Assembly (NCBI RefSeq): GCF_900091495.1
Contig: NZ_LT607413.1
Location: 7,207,001 to 7,271,000 of the forward strand
Source: Micromonospora echinospora
GTDB taxonomy: Bacteria > Actinomycetota > Actinomycetes > Mycobacteriales > Micromonosporaceae
Length of the DNA stretch: 64,000 nt
Direction of reading: 5' to 3'
Both the position numbers and the translations under genes were made by a program. A model generated the notes under the pieces. The model did not search any database and was not told the DNA's origin. It saw only the letters and a program-made list of their open reading frames with translations. Positions 10,584 to 18,281 of this stretch are shown here, piece by piece. Within the stretch, counting starts at the first letter, position 1. Each line of letters begins with the position of its first letter.

Positions 10584-10730
10584 TCAGTGCCGGTCGGTGC
10601 GCTGACGCCGGAACCGGTCGGCCAGTCGGCGCCAGTAGAGCTTGGCGGCCACCGCCGCCCCGGCCACTCCGCCCACCACCGCCTGCACGATCAGGCTGCC
10701 GGATCCCGCGTCCAGGTAGGCCAGGTGCAT
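10584..10730 (-). CDS. Small single-pass membrane protein (YLDAGSGS family)
   Basis: A 48-aa protein, MHLAYLDAGSGSLIVQ, then one hydrophobic helix (about 12-32) and a basic tail (RRLADRFRRQR), predicted to lie in the membrane with a cytosolic C-terminus. The ATG at 10730 is chosen over the longer frame (to 10790) because a GGGAG sequence precedes it and homologous proteins begin M-x-YLDAG. It ends 5 nt before the methyltransferase start, so it leads the operon. Such peptides recur beside sulfatase-fold enzymes and may act as assembly partners; this role is inferred from context only. Confidence 0.75.
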   Translation of the reverse strand: MHLAYLDAGSGSLIVQAVVGGVAGAAVAAKLYWRRLADRFRRQRTDRH

Positions 10731-10789
10731 CACCGACCCGCTCCCTTCCCTCGCCGTCGTGGAGTGAGTCCGGCCGGCGCGCTGGGGCA

Positions 10790-10817
10790 ATTATGCCCTA
10801 AAAGCCGGACTTGTCTT
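10790..10817 (-). promoter_or_regulatory. Candidate promoter of the sulfatase-like operon
   Basis: On the minus strand AAGACA (10817-10812) and CATAAT (10795-10790) are separated by 16 bp, about 60 nt ahead of the first gene, in the only AT-rich patch of this intergenic region. Confidence 0.4.
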
Positions 10818-11016
10818 CACACACCGTACGCCGCGATCCGCCCGTACGGGGCCACACCGGGCAGCCGGTCGGCGAACGCCCCGCGCCGGACCGCCGACGC
10901 GTCGCCGCCGGGGATGGACCGGGATGTCCGGGCCCGCCGGGCCGGGCCCACGCCGGCCGGCGACACGCCGACGTCTCGGGTCCGATCCGTTCAAGACGAC
11001 CGCGCCCCGCCCGCCC

Positions 11017-11022
11017 TACCGT
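11017..11022 (+). promoter_or_regulatory. -10 box of leaderless VOC gene
   Basis: TACCGT ends 6 nt before ATG 11029. With the usual spacing this places the transcription start at or next to the A of the start codon; no Shine-Dalgarno sequence is present. Confidence 0.55.
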
Positions 11023-11028
11023 CGGGGC

Positions 11029-11424
11029 ATGACACCTCGTCTCGACCTGGTCGGTATGGCGACCACGGACATGGCCCGCACCCTGGACTTCTACCGCCGT
11101 CTCGGCGTCGACGTGCCGCCCGGCGCGGAGAACGAGCCGCACGTGGAGGTCAGCCTGCCCGGTGGCGTCCGGCTGGCCTGGGACACCGTGGAGACAATCC
11201 GCTCCTTCGACCCGGACTGGCAGCCGGGCGACGGCGGCCCCCGGATGAACCTGGCGTTCCGCTGCGCCGACCCGGCCGAGGTCGACCGGTACTACGCGGA
11301 GCTGACCGGAGCCGGCTTCACCGGACACCTCGCCCCCTGGGACGCCTTCTGGGGGCAGCGGTACGCCGTCCTGCACGATCCGGAGGGCAACGGCGTCGAC
11401 CTCTACGCCCCGCTGCCGGGCTGA
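11029..11424 (+). CDS. VOC (glyoxalase/bleomycin-resistance fold) protein
   Basis: A 131-aa vicinal-oxygen-chelate protein with two beta-alpha-beta-beta-beta modules: MTPRLDLVGMATTDMARTLDFYRRLG starts the first, and AVLHDPEGNGVDLYAPL closes the second with the typical metal-side Glu/Asp region. Family members bind metal or small electrophiles or antibiotics; the substrate here cannot be assigned. ATG 11029 is supported by family alignment and by a TACCGT box that fits a leaderless transcript. The gene converges on the AraC regulator with a 22-bp overlap of their 3' ends, created in part by a 27-bp tandem duplication. Confidence 0.88.
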   Translation: MTPRLDLVGMATTDMARTLDFYRRLGVDVPPGAENEPHVEVSLPGGVRLAWDTVETIRSFDPDWQPGDGGPRMNLAFRCADPAEVDRYYAELTGAGFTGHLAPWDAFWGQRYAVLHDPEGNGVDLYAPLPG

Positions 11425-12137
11425 GCCGGCCACGCCCCGCTGCCCGGCTGAACCGGCCGGAGCAGCGTGGTCGGCGGCACCCCGGCCAGGTCCCGCACGT
11501 CGCGGGTCAGGTGCGCCTGGTCGGCGTACCCGCTGCGGGCAGCCACCTCGGCCAACGGCGTACCGGTGCGGGCCAGGGCCAGCGCACGCTGCATCCGCAG
11601 GATGCGGGCGAGGGTCTTCGGGCCGTACCCGAACAGGGTCAGGCAGCGACGGTGCAGGACGCGCGGGACGAGGCCCACCTCGGCGGCGGTGGCGGCGACG
11701 GTGGCCCCGGCGCGCAGCCGGGCGGCGACCCGGACGCCCAGCGGATCCGCGCCGCCGGCCCCGCGCAGCCGCGCCGCCGCGACGGATTCCAGCGCCTCCC
11801 CCGGGGCCCGCGCCGCCCGCTCGGCCAGCTCGGCGACCGCCCGGTCACCCCAGAGGTCGGCCAGCGGCACCCGCCGGTCCCGCAGCGCGTCGGCGGGCAG
11901 ACCGAACACCGCCGGCCCGATGCCGGGCGGCAGCCGCAGGCCGACCCACCGCTCCCCCGGATCACCGACCGAGACGTGCGCCCTGCGGTCCGGCCCGGCC
12001 ACCACCAGCCCGGCCCGACTGGACCAGAGCAGGTCGAGGCAGCCGTCCGGCAGCACCCGGGTCGGGACGACGTCCGCCGGGGCGGTGCTGGTCCACAGCA
12101 CCGCCCCGGTGAGCCGCGCGGGACGTTCCCGGTACAC
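11403..12137 (-). CDS. AraC-family transcriptional regulator
   Basis: A 244-aa regulator: an N-terminal effector domain of the DUF6597 type (TRVLPDGCLDLLWS, VVAGPDRRAHVS) and a C-terminal double helix-turn-helix (ATAAEVGLVPRVLHRRCLTLFGYGPKTLARILRMQRAL, then LAEVAARSGYADQAHLTRDVRDLAG). GTG 12137 is chosen because the longer open frame runs into repeat copy B and its tandem repeats, which encode only low-complexity sequence. The C-terminus carries a duplicated QPGSGAWPA tail from a 27-bp tandem repeat at 11405-11458. It may control the convergent VOC gene, but no operator was identified. Confidence 0.88.
   Translation of the reverse strand: MYRERPARLTGAVLWTSTAPADVVPTRVLPDGCLDLLWSSRAGLVVAGPDRRAHVSVGDPGERWVGLRLPPGIGPAVFGLPADALRDRRVPLADLWGDRAVAELAERAARAPGEALESVAAARLRGAGGADPLGVRVAARLRAGATVAATAAEVGLVPRVLHRRCLTLFGYGPKTLARILRMQRALALARTGTPLAEVAARSGYADQAHLTRDVRDLAGVPPTTLLRPVQPGSGAWPAQPGSGA
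11405..11458. repeat. 27-bp direct tandem duplication at overlapping 3' ends
   Basis: Units 11405-11431 and 11432-11458 differ at two positions. The duplicated unit contains the VOC stop region and, being a multiple of three, adds nine residues to the AraC C-terminus without breaking frame. Confidence 0.75.
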
Positions 12138-12180
12138 GCCCCCAGCCTGCCACCCGGTCGACGTCAACGCGCCGCCCGAC

Positions 12181-12264
12181 TGCTCGGCTGCTCGGCTGCT
12201 CGGCTGCTCGGATGCTCGGGTGGTTGCAGGTTGCTCGCGTGGTTGGGGTGGTTGGGGTGGTTGG
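12181..12264. repeat. Short tandem repeats beside palindrome copy B
   Basis: Five 8-bp units of TGCTCGG(C/A/G) occupy 12181-12220, followed by an isolated arm-like TGGTTGCAGG and then 9-bp units of GTGGTTGGG (12239-12265). The second series repeats the outer end of the palindrome arm (GGTGGTTG) and runs directly into it. Confidence 0.85.
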
Positions 12265-12324
12265 GGTGGTTGCAGGGGGCCCTTGCTACCGCTTTTTGAT
12301 GAGGAAGGGTCCCCTGCAACCACC
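12265..12324. repeat. Dispersed palindromic element, copy B
   Basis: 20-nt arms 12265-12284 and 12305-12324 pair with a single mismatch (a G-U pair in one RNA strand) around a 20-nt loop that contains TACCGCTTTTTGATGAG. It lies between the 5' end of the AraC gene and the 3' end of the histidine kinase gene. Confidence 0.9.
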
Positions 12325-12364
12325 TCAGCAGCGGATGAGCGGCGGGAGCGGGCCGAGGCGTCGT

Positions 12365-13894
12365 CTATGCGGACGTCGTGGCGCCGGTGTGAACCGGCAG
12401 ACGTACGGTGAACAGGGTCCGCCCGGGTCGGCTGTCCACCTCGACCCGACCGTGGTGGGCGTCCACCACGGCGGCCACGATGGCCAGTCCAAGGCCGGTG
12501 CTGCCGTGCGCCCGGGAGCGGGAGCTGTCGCCCCGGGCGAACCGTTCGAACACCTCCGGTTGCAGTTCCGCCGGGATACCGGGCCCGTCGTCGGCGACGG
12601 TCAGCACGGCGGTGTCCGGCTCGGCCCGCAGCGTGGTGGTGACGGTGGTGCCGGGCGGAGTGTGCACCCGCGCGTTGGTCAGCAGGTTGGTCACCACCTG
12701 GTGCAGCCGGGCGGCGTCGCCCGACACCTCGACCGCCTCGTCCGGCAGGTCGAGCTGCCAGCGCTGCTCGGGACCGGCGACGTGCGCGTCGCTGACCGCG
12801 TCGACCACCAGCGCGGACAGGTCGACCGGCTCGGACACCAGCGGTCGTCCCGAGTCGAGTCGGGCCAGCAGCAGCAGGTCGTCCACGAGGCTGGTCATCC
12901 GCACGCTCTCCGACTCCACCCGGCGCAGCGCGTGCGCCACGTCGGGCGGGGCCTGCGCGCGGCCCCGGCGGGCCACCTCCGCGTACCCCCGGATCGCGGC
13001 GAGCGGGGTACGCAGCTCGTGGCTGGCGTCGGCGACGAACTGGCGTACCCGGGTCTCGCTGGCCTGGCGGGCGGCGAGCGCGGCGGCGACGTGCCCGAGC
13101 ATCCGGTTGAGCGCGACGCCGACCTGGCCGACCTCGGTGCGCGGGTCGGTGTCGGCGGCCGGCACCCGGACGGAGAGGGCGACCTCGCCCCGGTCCAGTG
13201 GCAGCTCGGTGACCCGGGTGGCGGTGGCGGCGACCCGGCGCAGCGGGCGCAAAGTGGCCTGGACGATCAGCGCGCCCGCCGAGCCGGCGAGCAGCAGGCC
13301 GACGGTGGCGATGCCGGCCTGCGCGGCGACCATCCGCCAGACGGTCTCCTGCACGCCGGCCAGCGGCACACCGAGGGCCCGGACGCTGCCGTCGCGGAAC
13401 CGCTGCGCCACGAACCGGTAGTCGCCCCGGTCGCCGAGGTCGACGGTACGGGGCCGACCGTCGGTGGGCAGGGTGGCGACCGCCGCGACCTGGTCCGGGG
13501 AGACGGCCTCCTCGTCCCGGCCGGAGGTGAGCGTCCGGGCGGCGGTGACCTGGCCGTCGGCGGTCCAGGCGACGATCGTGCCGGTCGGGTAACCGGGCGG
13601 GACGCGCAGGGCGGCGATGTCGCGCAGCAGCCCGCCGGGCATGGTTCCGGCGGGCCCCCGGGGCTGCCAGTCCGGGGTCAACTGGTCGTCGACCTGGGAG
13701 ATCAGGAAGAGCCGCAGCGCCACCGTGGTGATTCCGCCGACGCCGACGCTGACCAGGGCGAGCAGCACGACCAGGATGGCCACCAGCCGGGCGCGCAGGG
13801 ACCAGCCGGTCACCCAGCGCCGCAGCGCCCGGCGGCCGTCGCGGCGGGCGCGGGCGGCGGTGGGGCCGGTCTCACGGGGCCGGCTTGAGGACAT
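12365..13894 (-). CDS. Membrane sensor histidine kinase
   Basis: A 509-aa sensor kinase. Two transmembrane helices (about 36-60 and 185-207) bracket an extracytoplasmic sensor region; then HAMP, a HisKA domain with phospho-acceptor His292 (FVADASHELRTPLAAIRGY) and an HATPase domain with N box (VTNLLTNARVHT), G1 (VADDGPGIP) and G2 (STGLGLAIV). ATG 13894 overlaps the response regulator 3' end by 23 nt and follows GGGGCGGGG. The pair resembles mycobacterial TrcS/MprB-type kinases. The signal is unknown. Confidence 0.93.
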   Translation of the reverse strand: MSSSRPRETGPTAARARRDGRRALRRWVTGWSLRARLVAILVVLLALVSVGVGGITTVALRLFLISQVDDQLTPDWQPRGPAGTMPGGLLRDIAALRVPPGYPTGTIVAWTADGQVTAARTLTSGRDEEAVSPDQVAAVATLPTDGRPRTVDLGDRGDYRFVAQRFRDGSVRALGVPLAGVQETVWRMVAAQAGIATVGLLLAGSAGALIVQATLRPLRRVAATATRVTELPLDRGEVALSVRVPAADTDPRTEVGQVGVALNRMLGHVAAALAARQASETRVRQFVADASHELRTPLAAIRGYAEVARRGRAQAPPDVAHALRRVESESVRMTSLVDDLLLLARLDSGRPLVSEPVDLSALVVDAVSDAHVAGPEQRWQLDLPDEAVEVSGDAARLHQVVTNLLTNARVHTPPGTTVTTTLRAEPDTAVLTVADDGPGIPAELQPEVFERFARGDSSRSRAHGSTGLGLAIVAAVVDAHHGRVEVDSRPGRTLFTVRLPVHTGATTSA

Positions 13895-14618
13895 ACCCCG
13901 CCCCACGCAACGTGTGGATCATCGGTTCGCGGCCGGCGTCGATCTTCTTCCGGAGGTACGAGATGTACAGCTCGACGACGTTCGCCTGCCCGCCGAAGTC
14001 GTAGTTCCAGACGTGGTCGAGGATCTGGGCCTTGCTGAGCACCCGGCGGGGGTTGCGCATCAGGTAGCGGAGCAGCTCGAACTCGGTGGCGGTGAGGGTG
14101 ATCAGGTCGTCCCCCCGGCGGACCTCGTGGCTGTCCTCGTCGAGGCTCAGGTCGCCGACGGTGAGGACGGCGTCCTCGCGGGCGGCCACGGCCAGCCCGG
14201 CACGGCGCAGCAGCGCCCGGAGCCGGGCGATCACCTCCTCCAGGCTGAACGGCTTGGTGACGTAGTCGTCGCCGCCGACGGTCAGCCCGGCGATCCGGTC
14301 CTGCACCGCGTCCCGGGCGGTCAGGAAGAGCACCGGCACGTTCGGCGACTGCTCGCGCAGCCGGCGGAGCACCTGGAAGCCGTCCAGGTCGGGCAACATG
14401 ACGTCGAGCACCACCACGTCCGGGCGGACCTGCCGGGCGCTGCTCAGCGCGGCCATGCCGTTGCCGGCGGTGGCCACCTGCCAGCCCTCGTAGCGCAGCG
14501 CCATGGCGAGCAGGTCGGTCAGGGTGGGCTCGTCGTCGACCACCAGCACGCGGACCGGCCCGCCGTCCGGGCGGCGCAGCTCGACCCGGCCCGGCAACGC
14601 ATGCCCGTCGGTCACCAT
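13872..14618 (-). CDS. OmpR-type response regulator paired with the kinase
   Basis: A 248-aa response regulator. Receiver features: VVDDEP, phospho-acceptor D72 (VVLDVMLPDLDG), LTARD and YVTKPF; the winged helix ends in RGAGYVLKPAP. It is the first gene of a kinase/regulator operon whose downstream kinase overlaps it, so both are translated from one mRNA. ATG 14618 is taken because AGGATGG precedes it at a suitable distance; ATG 14627, nine nucleotides upstream and in frame, is an alternative. TrcR/MprA-like by architecture; the regulon is not predictable. Confidence 0.92.
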   Translation of the reverse strand: MVTDGHALPGRVELRRPDGGPVRVLVVDDEPTLTDLLAMALRYEGWQVATAGNGMAALSSARQVRPDVVVLDVMLPDLDGFQVLRRLREQSPNVPVLFLTARDAVQDRIAGLTVGGDDYVTKPFSLEEVIARLRALLRRAGLAVAAREDAVLTVGDLSLDEDSHEVRRGDDLITLTATEFELLRYLMRNPRRVLSKAQILDHVWNYDFGGQANVVELYISYLRKKIDAGREPMIHTLRGAGYVLKPAP

Positions 14619-14707
14619 GGACACCATCCTGACCCGGGGTGCTGTGTTCCGTCTCGGTGTTCCCTGTGCGCCACCTGTGCGCGTCGCCGCAGTTCCCGGC
14701 CGCCCGC

Positions 14708-14965
14708 TCAACGGGCGCGGGCCCAGGAGAGGAAACGCAGGGCCAAGTCGGACGGGGCGGCGTCGTCCGGGTCTCCGGGCGGAAGGTCGGCCGCCGCGTC
14801 CTCCATCATCAGGTTCAAGTAGATCAGCAGGGTGGGCCGGTTCCCCCGGTACTCGACCAGCAGCCGTAGCCGGGCCGGCGAGCAGGGCCACGGGGCACCG
14901 CAGGCCCGACACCGCCAGGAGGGACGTGCGGCGGTGTGCTCGGGCCGACCACGCCCGGCGGTCAT
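14708..14965 (-). CDS. Small cysteine-containing protein, actinobacterial family
   Basis: An 85-aa protein with an N-terminal C-x2-C-x6-C arrangement (WRCRACGAPWPCSPARLRLL) followed by a helical tail (LLIYLNLMMEDAAADL). Similar proteins occur widely in Micromonosporaceae, sometimes mislabelled flavin reductase; I see no flavin-binding motif. The start ATG overlaps the stop of the upstream 65-aa gene (ATGA), so the two are translationally coupled. The context, beside an XRE/DUF397 pair, recurs in these genomes and suggests membership of that regulatory module. Function unknown. Confidence 0.7.
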   Translation of the reverse strand: MTAGRGRPEHTAARPSWRCRACGAPWPCSPARLRLLVEYRGNRPTLLIYLNLMMEDAAADLPPGDPDDAAPSDLALRFLSWARAR

Positions 14966-15159
14966 CGCGGCTCACCCTGCGGGGGCGAGGGCCAGGTCCC
15001 GAAGGTGACCGTGCCGTGTCCCCGCCACTCCTCGTGCGGCGGTTCGTGGCCGGGGACCAGGTTGCACACCGCCCGCCAGCGTCCCTCCCCGACGGTGGCC
15101 CCGCAGGTCTCCCCGAGGGCAAGGGCCTTCTCGTAGTCCCGGACGGTCAATCCGCCCAC
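14962..15159 (-). CDS. Small conserved protein with two Cys residues
   Basis: A 65-aa protein, VGGLTVRDYEKALALGETCGATVGEGRWRAVCNLVPGHEPPHEEWRG in outline. It has two cysteines, several His/Glu residues and a compact C-terminal part (GHGTVTFGTW) that could form a small metal-binding or beta-sheet fold. GTG 15159 is the furthest start with GAAGG close by; TTG 15150 is an alternative. It is followed with a 4-nt overlap by the 85-aa cysteine protein and is divergent from the XRE regulator. No function can be assigned. Confidence 0.62.
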   Translation of the reverse strand: MGGLTVRDYEKALALGETCGATVGEGRWRAVCNLVPGHEPPHEEWRGHGTVTFGTWPSPPQGEPR

Positions 15160-15184
15160 CTACCTTCGTCCGTTCGTCGTGGAA

Positions 15185-15217
15185 GGGCCGCCCCGCCTCC
15201 CCACGGGGGGGCGGCCC
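15185..15217. repeat. Inverted repeat between divergent small-protein and XRE genes
   Basis: GGGCCGCCCC (15185-15194) and GGGGCGGCCC (15208-15217) are perfect complements around a 13-nt spacer, 26 bp upstream of the leftward pair. Position between divergent starts suggests an operator or cruciform rather than a terminator. Confidence 0.4.
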
Positions 15218-15351
15218 GGCAGGCACGGTCGCCGGGTCTCGCCTCCACCGACCGCGCCGCCTCCCAGCCACCCTCCCCCACAGTGGTCAGACAACTACAG
15301 CCCGTGAGAAGGTGGTGAGCAGACGTCTTCGCCATCCCGAAGGGAAGCCGA

Positions 15352-16119
15352 ATGAACGATGCGTTCCGCGCCGCCCTGCATGCCACCGGCCACACCACCG
15401 AGTCCCTCGCCGAAGCGATAGGAGTCGATCCGAAGACCACCATGCGGTGGCTGACCGAGGGACGCGTGCCGTACCCCCGGCACCGCGCGGCAGCCGCCGA
15501 GGCCCTCGGCCGAGACATCTCGGACATCTGGCCGGACACATTCCGGCGAAAGGTGCCGCTGTGGTTCCGTCCCTGGCAGGAGATCGAGCGGGAGGCGGTG
15601 TCGCTGCGCTGGTTCGAACCCCTGGTCCTGCCCGGACTGCTCCAGACCGAGGCGTACGCCCGCGCCGTGCTGGCCGGCGGCGGGCTGCTCGCCCGGGGCG
15701 AGGTGGAGCGGCACCTGGCCACCCGGCTCGCCCGGCAGGGCATCCTCGCCCAGGACGACCCGCCCCAATTCACGGCGGTGATCGACGAGGCGGTGCTGCG
15801 CCGCCCGGTCGGCGGCCGGGAAACCATGCGTGAGCAGCTGTCGGCCCTGGTCACGGCGTGCGCCGCCCCGCACGTCCGGGTGCACGTGGTGCCGTCCACC
15901 GTGGGCGCCTACGCCGGGCTCAACGGCCCGTTCGTGGTCGCGCAGAGCCCCGACCACCGGCTCGCCGGATACCTGGACAACCAACTCCAGGGACACGTGG
16001 TCAGCGAGGCGGACGAGCTGGCGGCGATACTGGCAGCGTGGGAGAACGTGCGCGGCGAGGCGTTGTCCCACTGGCAATCCGTCGACCTCATCACGGAAGT
16101 GGCGAAGACATGGACCTGA
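15352..16119 (+). CDS. XRE-family regulator with DUF5753 (Scr1-type) domain
   Basis: A 255-aa DNA-binding protein: N-terminal helix-turn-helix (TTESLAEAIGVDPKTTMRWLTEGRVP) and a C-terminal DUF5753 domain (RWFEPLVLPGLLQTEAYARAVLAG, AVIDEAVLRRPVGG, VVPSTVGAYAGLNGPFVV). The ATG follows GAAGGGAAGCCGA. The gene overlaps the DUF397 gene by 10 nt. XRE/DUF397 pairs are a signature of actinomycetes and include developmental regulators of the WhiJ type; the DUF397 partner is thought to modulate the DNA-binding protein. A second such pair is at 52586-53840. Confidence 0.9.
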   Translation: MNDAFRAALHATGHTTESLAEAIGVDPKTTMRWLTEGRVPYPRHRAAAAEALGRDISDIWPDTFRRKVPLWFRPWQEIEREAVSLRWFEPLVLPGLLQTEAYARAVLAGGGLLARGEVERHLATRLARQGILAQDDPPQFTAVIDEAVLRRPVGGRETMREQLSALVTACAAPHVRVHVVPSTVGAYAGLNGPFVVAQSPDHRLAGYLDNQLQGHVVSEADELAAILAAWENVRGEALSHWQSVDLITEVAKTWT

Positions 16120-16301
16120 CCGGCGCACGGTGGCGGAAGAGCACTCGGAGCAGCGGCAACGGTGGCGCGTGTGTCGAGGTCGCCGACAACCTGCCCGGGG
16201 TGGTCGGCGTCCGCGACAGCAAGGACCCGGACGGCCCGGCGTTGGCCTTCTCCCCCACCGCCTGGCGGGCCTTCGTCACCCGGCTCGCCCCACCCGACTG
16301 A
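16110..16301 (+). CDS. DUF397 protein
   Basis: A 63-aa protein typical of DUF397: MDLTGARWRKSTRSSGNGGACVEVADNLPGVVGVRDSKDPDGPAL and a final aromatic helix (FSPTAWRAFVTRL). The ATG lies inside the XRE gene, giving a 10-nt overlap and certain co-translation. It probably acts as the small partner of that regulator. The conserved WRKSS.S...CVEVA and VRDSK motifs are intact. Confidence 0.92.
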   Translation: MDLTGARWRKSTRSSGNGGACVEVADNLPGVVGVRDSKDPDGPALAFSPTAWRAFVTRLAPPD

Positions 16302-16372
16302 CCCGTCGACCGACACGCCGGGCCGTCCATGGTGGACGCCGGCGCGGCGGCGGCTCGTGGTGGGATGGCCGG

Positions 16373-17146
16373 ATGAGTGGACTCGCGGACCTGACCGCCG
16401 CTCCGGACCAGATCACGTACCTGGACGCCGCCGCCCGTACCCCGGTGGGTCTGGACTACAAGCGGCGCCTGCTCGCGGCGCTGGACGTCCGGCCGGGGCA
16501 GACGGCGGTGGACCTGGGCTGCGGGCCGGGCACCGACCTGGCCGCGCTGGCCGACGCGGTCGGCGCGGACGGCACGGTCGTCGGGATCGACCACCAGTCC
16601 CGGATGGTGGCCGAGGCCGCCGGCCGGCTCGCCGACCGTCCGAACGTCGCACTGCGGGAAGGAGACCTGCACGACCTGCCGTTGCCCGACGCCAGCGTGG
16701 ACCGGCTCCGGGTGGACCGGGTCCTGCAACATGTCGAGCATCCGGAGCGGGCGGTCGCGGAGGCCCGGCGGGTGCTGCAGCCGGGCGGGCTGTTCGGCAT
16801 GGCCGAGCCGGACTGGGACACCCTCGCCGTCGCCGACGCCGACGTCACCACCAGCCGCCGCTTCGCCCGGTTCACCGCCGGGCGGGTCCGCAACGCCACG
16901 ATGGGCCGGCACCTGGTCCGGCTGGCCGACGCCGCCGGGTTCCGGATCCGGTCGGTCGAGCCGGTGGCGGTGCTGTTCCGGGACTTCGCCACCGCCGACG
17001 AGATCCTCGGCCTGCGGCGCAACGCGGCGCGGGCGGTGGCGGCCGGCGAGCTGGCCGAGGCGGACGTCGCGCCGTGGCTGCGCCGGCTGGAGACCGGCCC
17101 GCTGGTCGCCGGCTTCACGTTCTACCTGGTCGTCGCCGAGGTCTGA
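16373..17146 (+). CDS. SAM-dependent methyltransferase (UbiE-like fold)
   Basis: A 257-aa class I methyltransferase: AVDLGCGPGTDLAALA (motif I), VVGIDHQ (acidic loop), REGDLHDLPLPDASVDRLRVDRVLQHVEHPERAVAEARRVLQPGGLFGMAEP (motifs II-III). It matches the stand-alone secondary-metabolite or quinone-type group, but the substrate is unknown. ATG 16373 gives the family N-terminus; the long upstream frame overlaps the XRE/DUF397 genes and is not real. A strong hairpin follows the stop. Confidence 0.87.
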   Translation: MSGLADLTAAPDQITYLDAAARTPVGLDYKRRLLAALDVRPGQTAVDLGCGPGTDLAALADAVGADGTVVGIDHQSRMVAEAAGRLADRPNVALREGDLHDLPLPDASVDRLRVDRVLQHVEHPERAVAEARRVLQPGGLFGMAEPDWDTLAVADADVTTSRRFARFTAGRVRNATMGRHLVRLADAAGFRIRSVEPVAVLFRDFATADEILGLRRNAARAVAAGELAEADVAPWLRRLETGPLVAGFTFYLVVAEV

Positions 17147-17164
17147 GCGCAGTCGCACACGACG

Positions 17165-17198
17165 GTCGCCCTCCGCGTCCGGGAACGCGGAGGGCGAC
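17165..17198 (+). terminator. Terminator after methyltransferase
   Basis: A perfect 14-bp stem, GTCGCCCTCCGCGT with ACGCGGAGGGCGAC, around a 6-nt loop, 18 nt past the stop codon. Confidence 0.8.
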
Positions 17199-17419
17199 CT
17201 CGGTGCCCGGCCGACGCCTACCGGGCGTCCCGGGAGAAGCACGCGGTGGCCTGCCCGGGTGACCGCCCCGACCTCCGTCGCGGGGCCACCGTTCCGGTAA
17301 CCACCGTGCGCCACGGAGGTCCGGTCCGGGACAGCCGGACGCGCGCTCACGTCCCGGCACACAGCCGGCGCACAGCTTGGACCTGATCCCGTCCCAGTCT
17401 CGCCCGGCAGGCTCGGCCC

Positions 17420-18271
17420 GTGGACACCATCGATCGAGTATGCGAAACGCGCTGGTCGTACCGGGGTCGGCCGGTACGACTGGCGGTGGCCGGGGCGCGG
17501 CGGACGACGGCGGCGCGGCGGGTGGTGACCGGGGCGCTGGCCGCCCTGGACCGGATCACCGCCCCGGGGCGGGGTGAACTGGCCCGGGTACACCGGGCAG
17601 CGGGCCGTCCGGTGCCGGTCGGCCCGCTGCTGCGTGACCTGGTGGCGGTCGCCCTGGACGCGGCGCAGGCCAGCGACGGCGCCTGCGACCCGACGATCGG
17701 CGCGGCCCGGATCCGGCTGGCCGCCCGGGGCGGCCCGTTCCCTGTCTGCGGCTTCGGCACCGCCGTTCCGCCGCCCGCCGACGGCTGGCGGGCCGTGTCG
17801 CTGCACGGCGACCGGCTGACCGTGCCGCCGACGTTGCTGCTGGTCCTGGGCGGGACGGCAACGGCGTACCTGGCGCAGCGCTGCGCCGCCCAGATCGCCG
17901 AACGGTCGGCGGGCGGGGTGCTGGTCGCGATCGGGTCCCGGGTGGCGACGGCCGGCCCGGTGCCGCCCGGAGGCTGGCCGGTGCCGGTGGGCGGCCGGAC
18001 GATCCGGCTGCGCGGTGGCGGGCTGGCCACCGCGTCCGCGAGCCGCCCCGACGGTGGCGACGTGCTCGATCCGCGTTCCGGCCAGGCCCCGGAGCTGCCC
18101 GGGACGGCGGTGACGGTGATCGCCCCGGACACGGTACGGGCGGCCACCCTCGCCGTCACCGCCCTGGTCCGTGGCGCGGACGGCCCCGGATGGCTCGCCG
18201 GCCAGGACTGTTCCTGGTGGATCGACCCGGACCGGGCGGGCGCCCCCCTCGCGCCTCCGGTCCGGTGGTAG
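17420..18271 (+). CDS. Divergent ApbE-like FMN transferase, probably inactive
   Basis: A 283-aa protein aligning with FAD:protein FMN transferase (ApbE): AQASDGACDPTIG matches the ApbE 'G.fDpTvg' region, LGGTATAYLAQ the 'GGiaKGyavD' region, and LATASASRPDGGDVLDPRSGQAP the C-terminal 'atSG.y.r....hilDP.tG.p' region. Several key positions are altered: the Lys of GGxxKG is absent, SG is replaced by AS, and the metal-region His before the DPRSG is Val. It is therefore likely degenerate or changed in function. GTG 17420 is used. It ends next to tandem repeats and palindrome copy C; no flavoprotein partner is adjacent. Confidence 0.7.
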   Translation: MDTIDRVCETRWSYRGRPVRLAVAGARRTTAARRVVTGALAALDRITAPGRGELARVHRAAGRPVPVGPLLRDLVAVALDAAQASDGACDPTIGAARIRLAARGGPFPVCGFGTAVPPPADGWRAVSLHGDRLTVPPTLLLVLGGTATAYLAQRCAAQIAERSAGGVLVAIGSRVATAGPVPPGGWPVPVGGRTIRLRGGGLATASASRPDGGDVLDPRSGQAPELPGTAVTVIAPDTVRAATLAVTALVRGADGPGWLAGQDCSWWIDPDRAGAPLAPPVRW

Positions 18272-18281
18272 CCGACCGGAG

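Noticed and set aside
12138..12323. N-terminal extension of the AraC regulator (MVAGDPSSSKSGSKG...)
   Set aside because: It is translation of repeat copy B and its tandem repeats, not protein sequence; the same peptide appears at repeat copy C.
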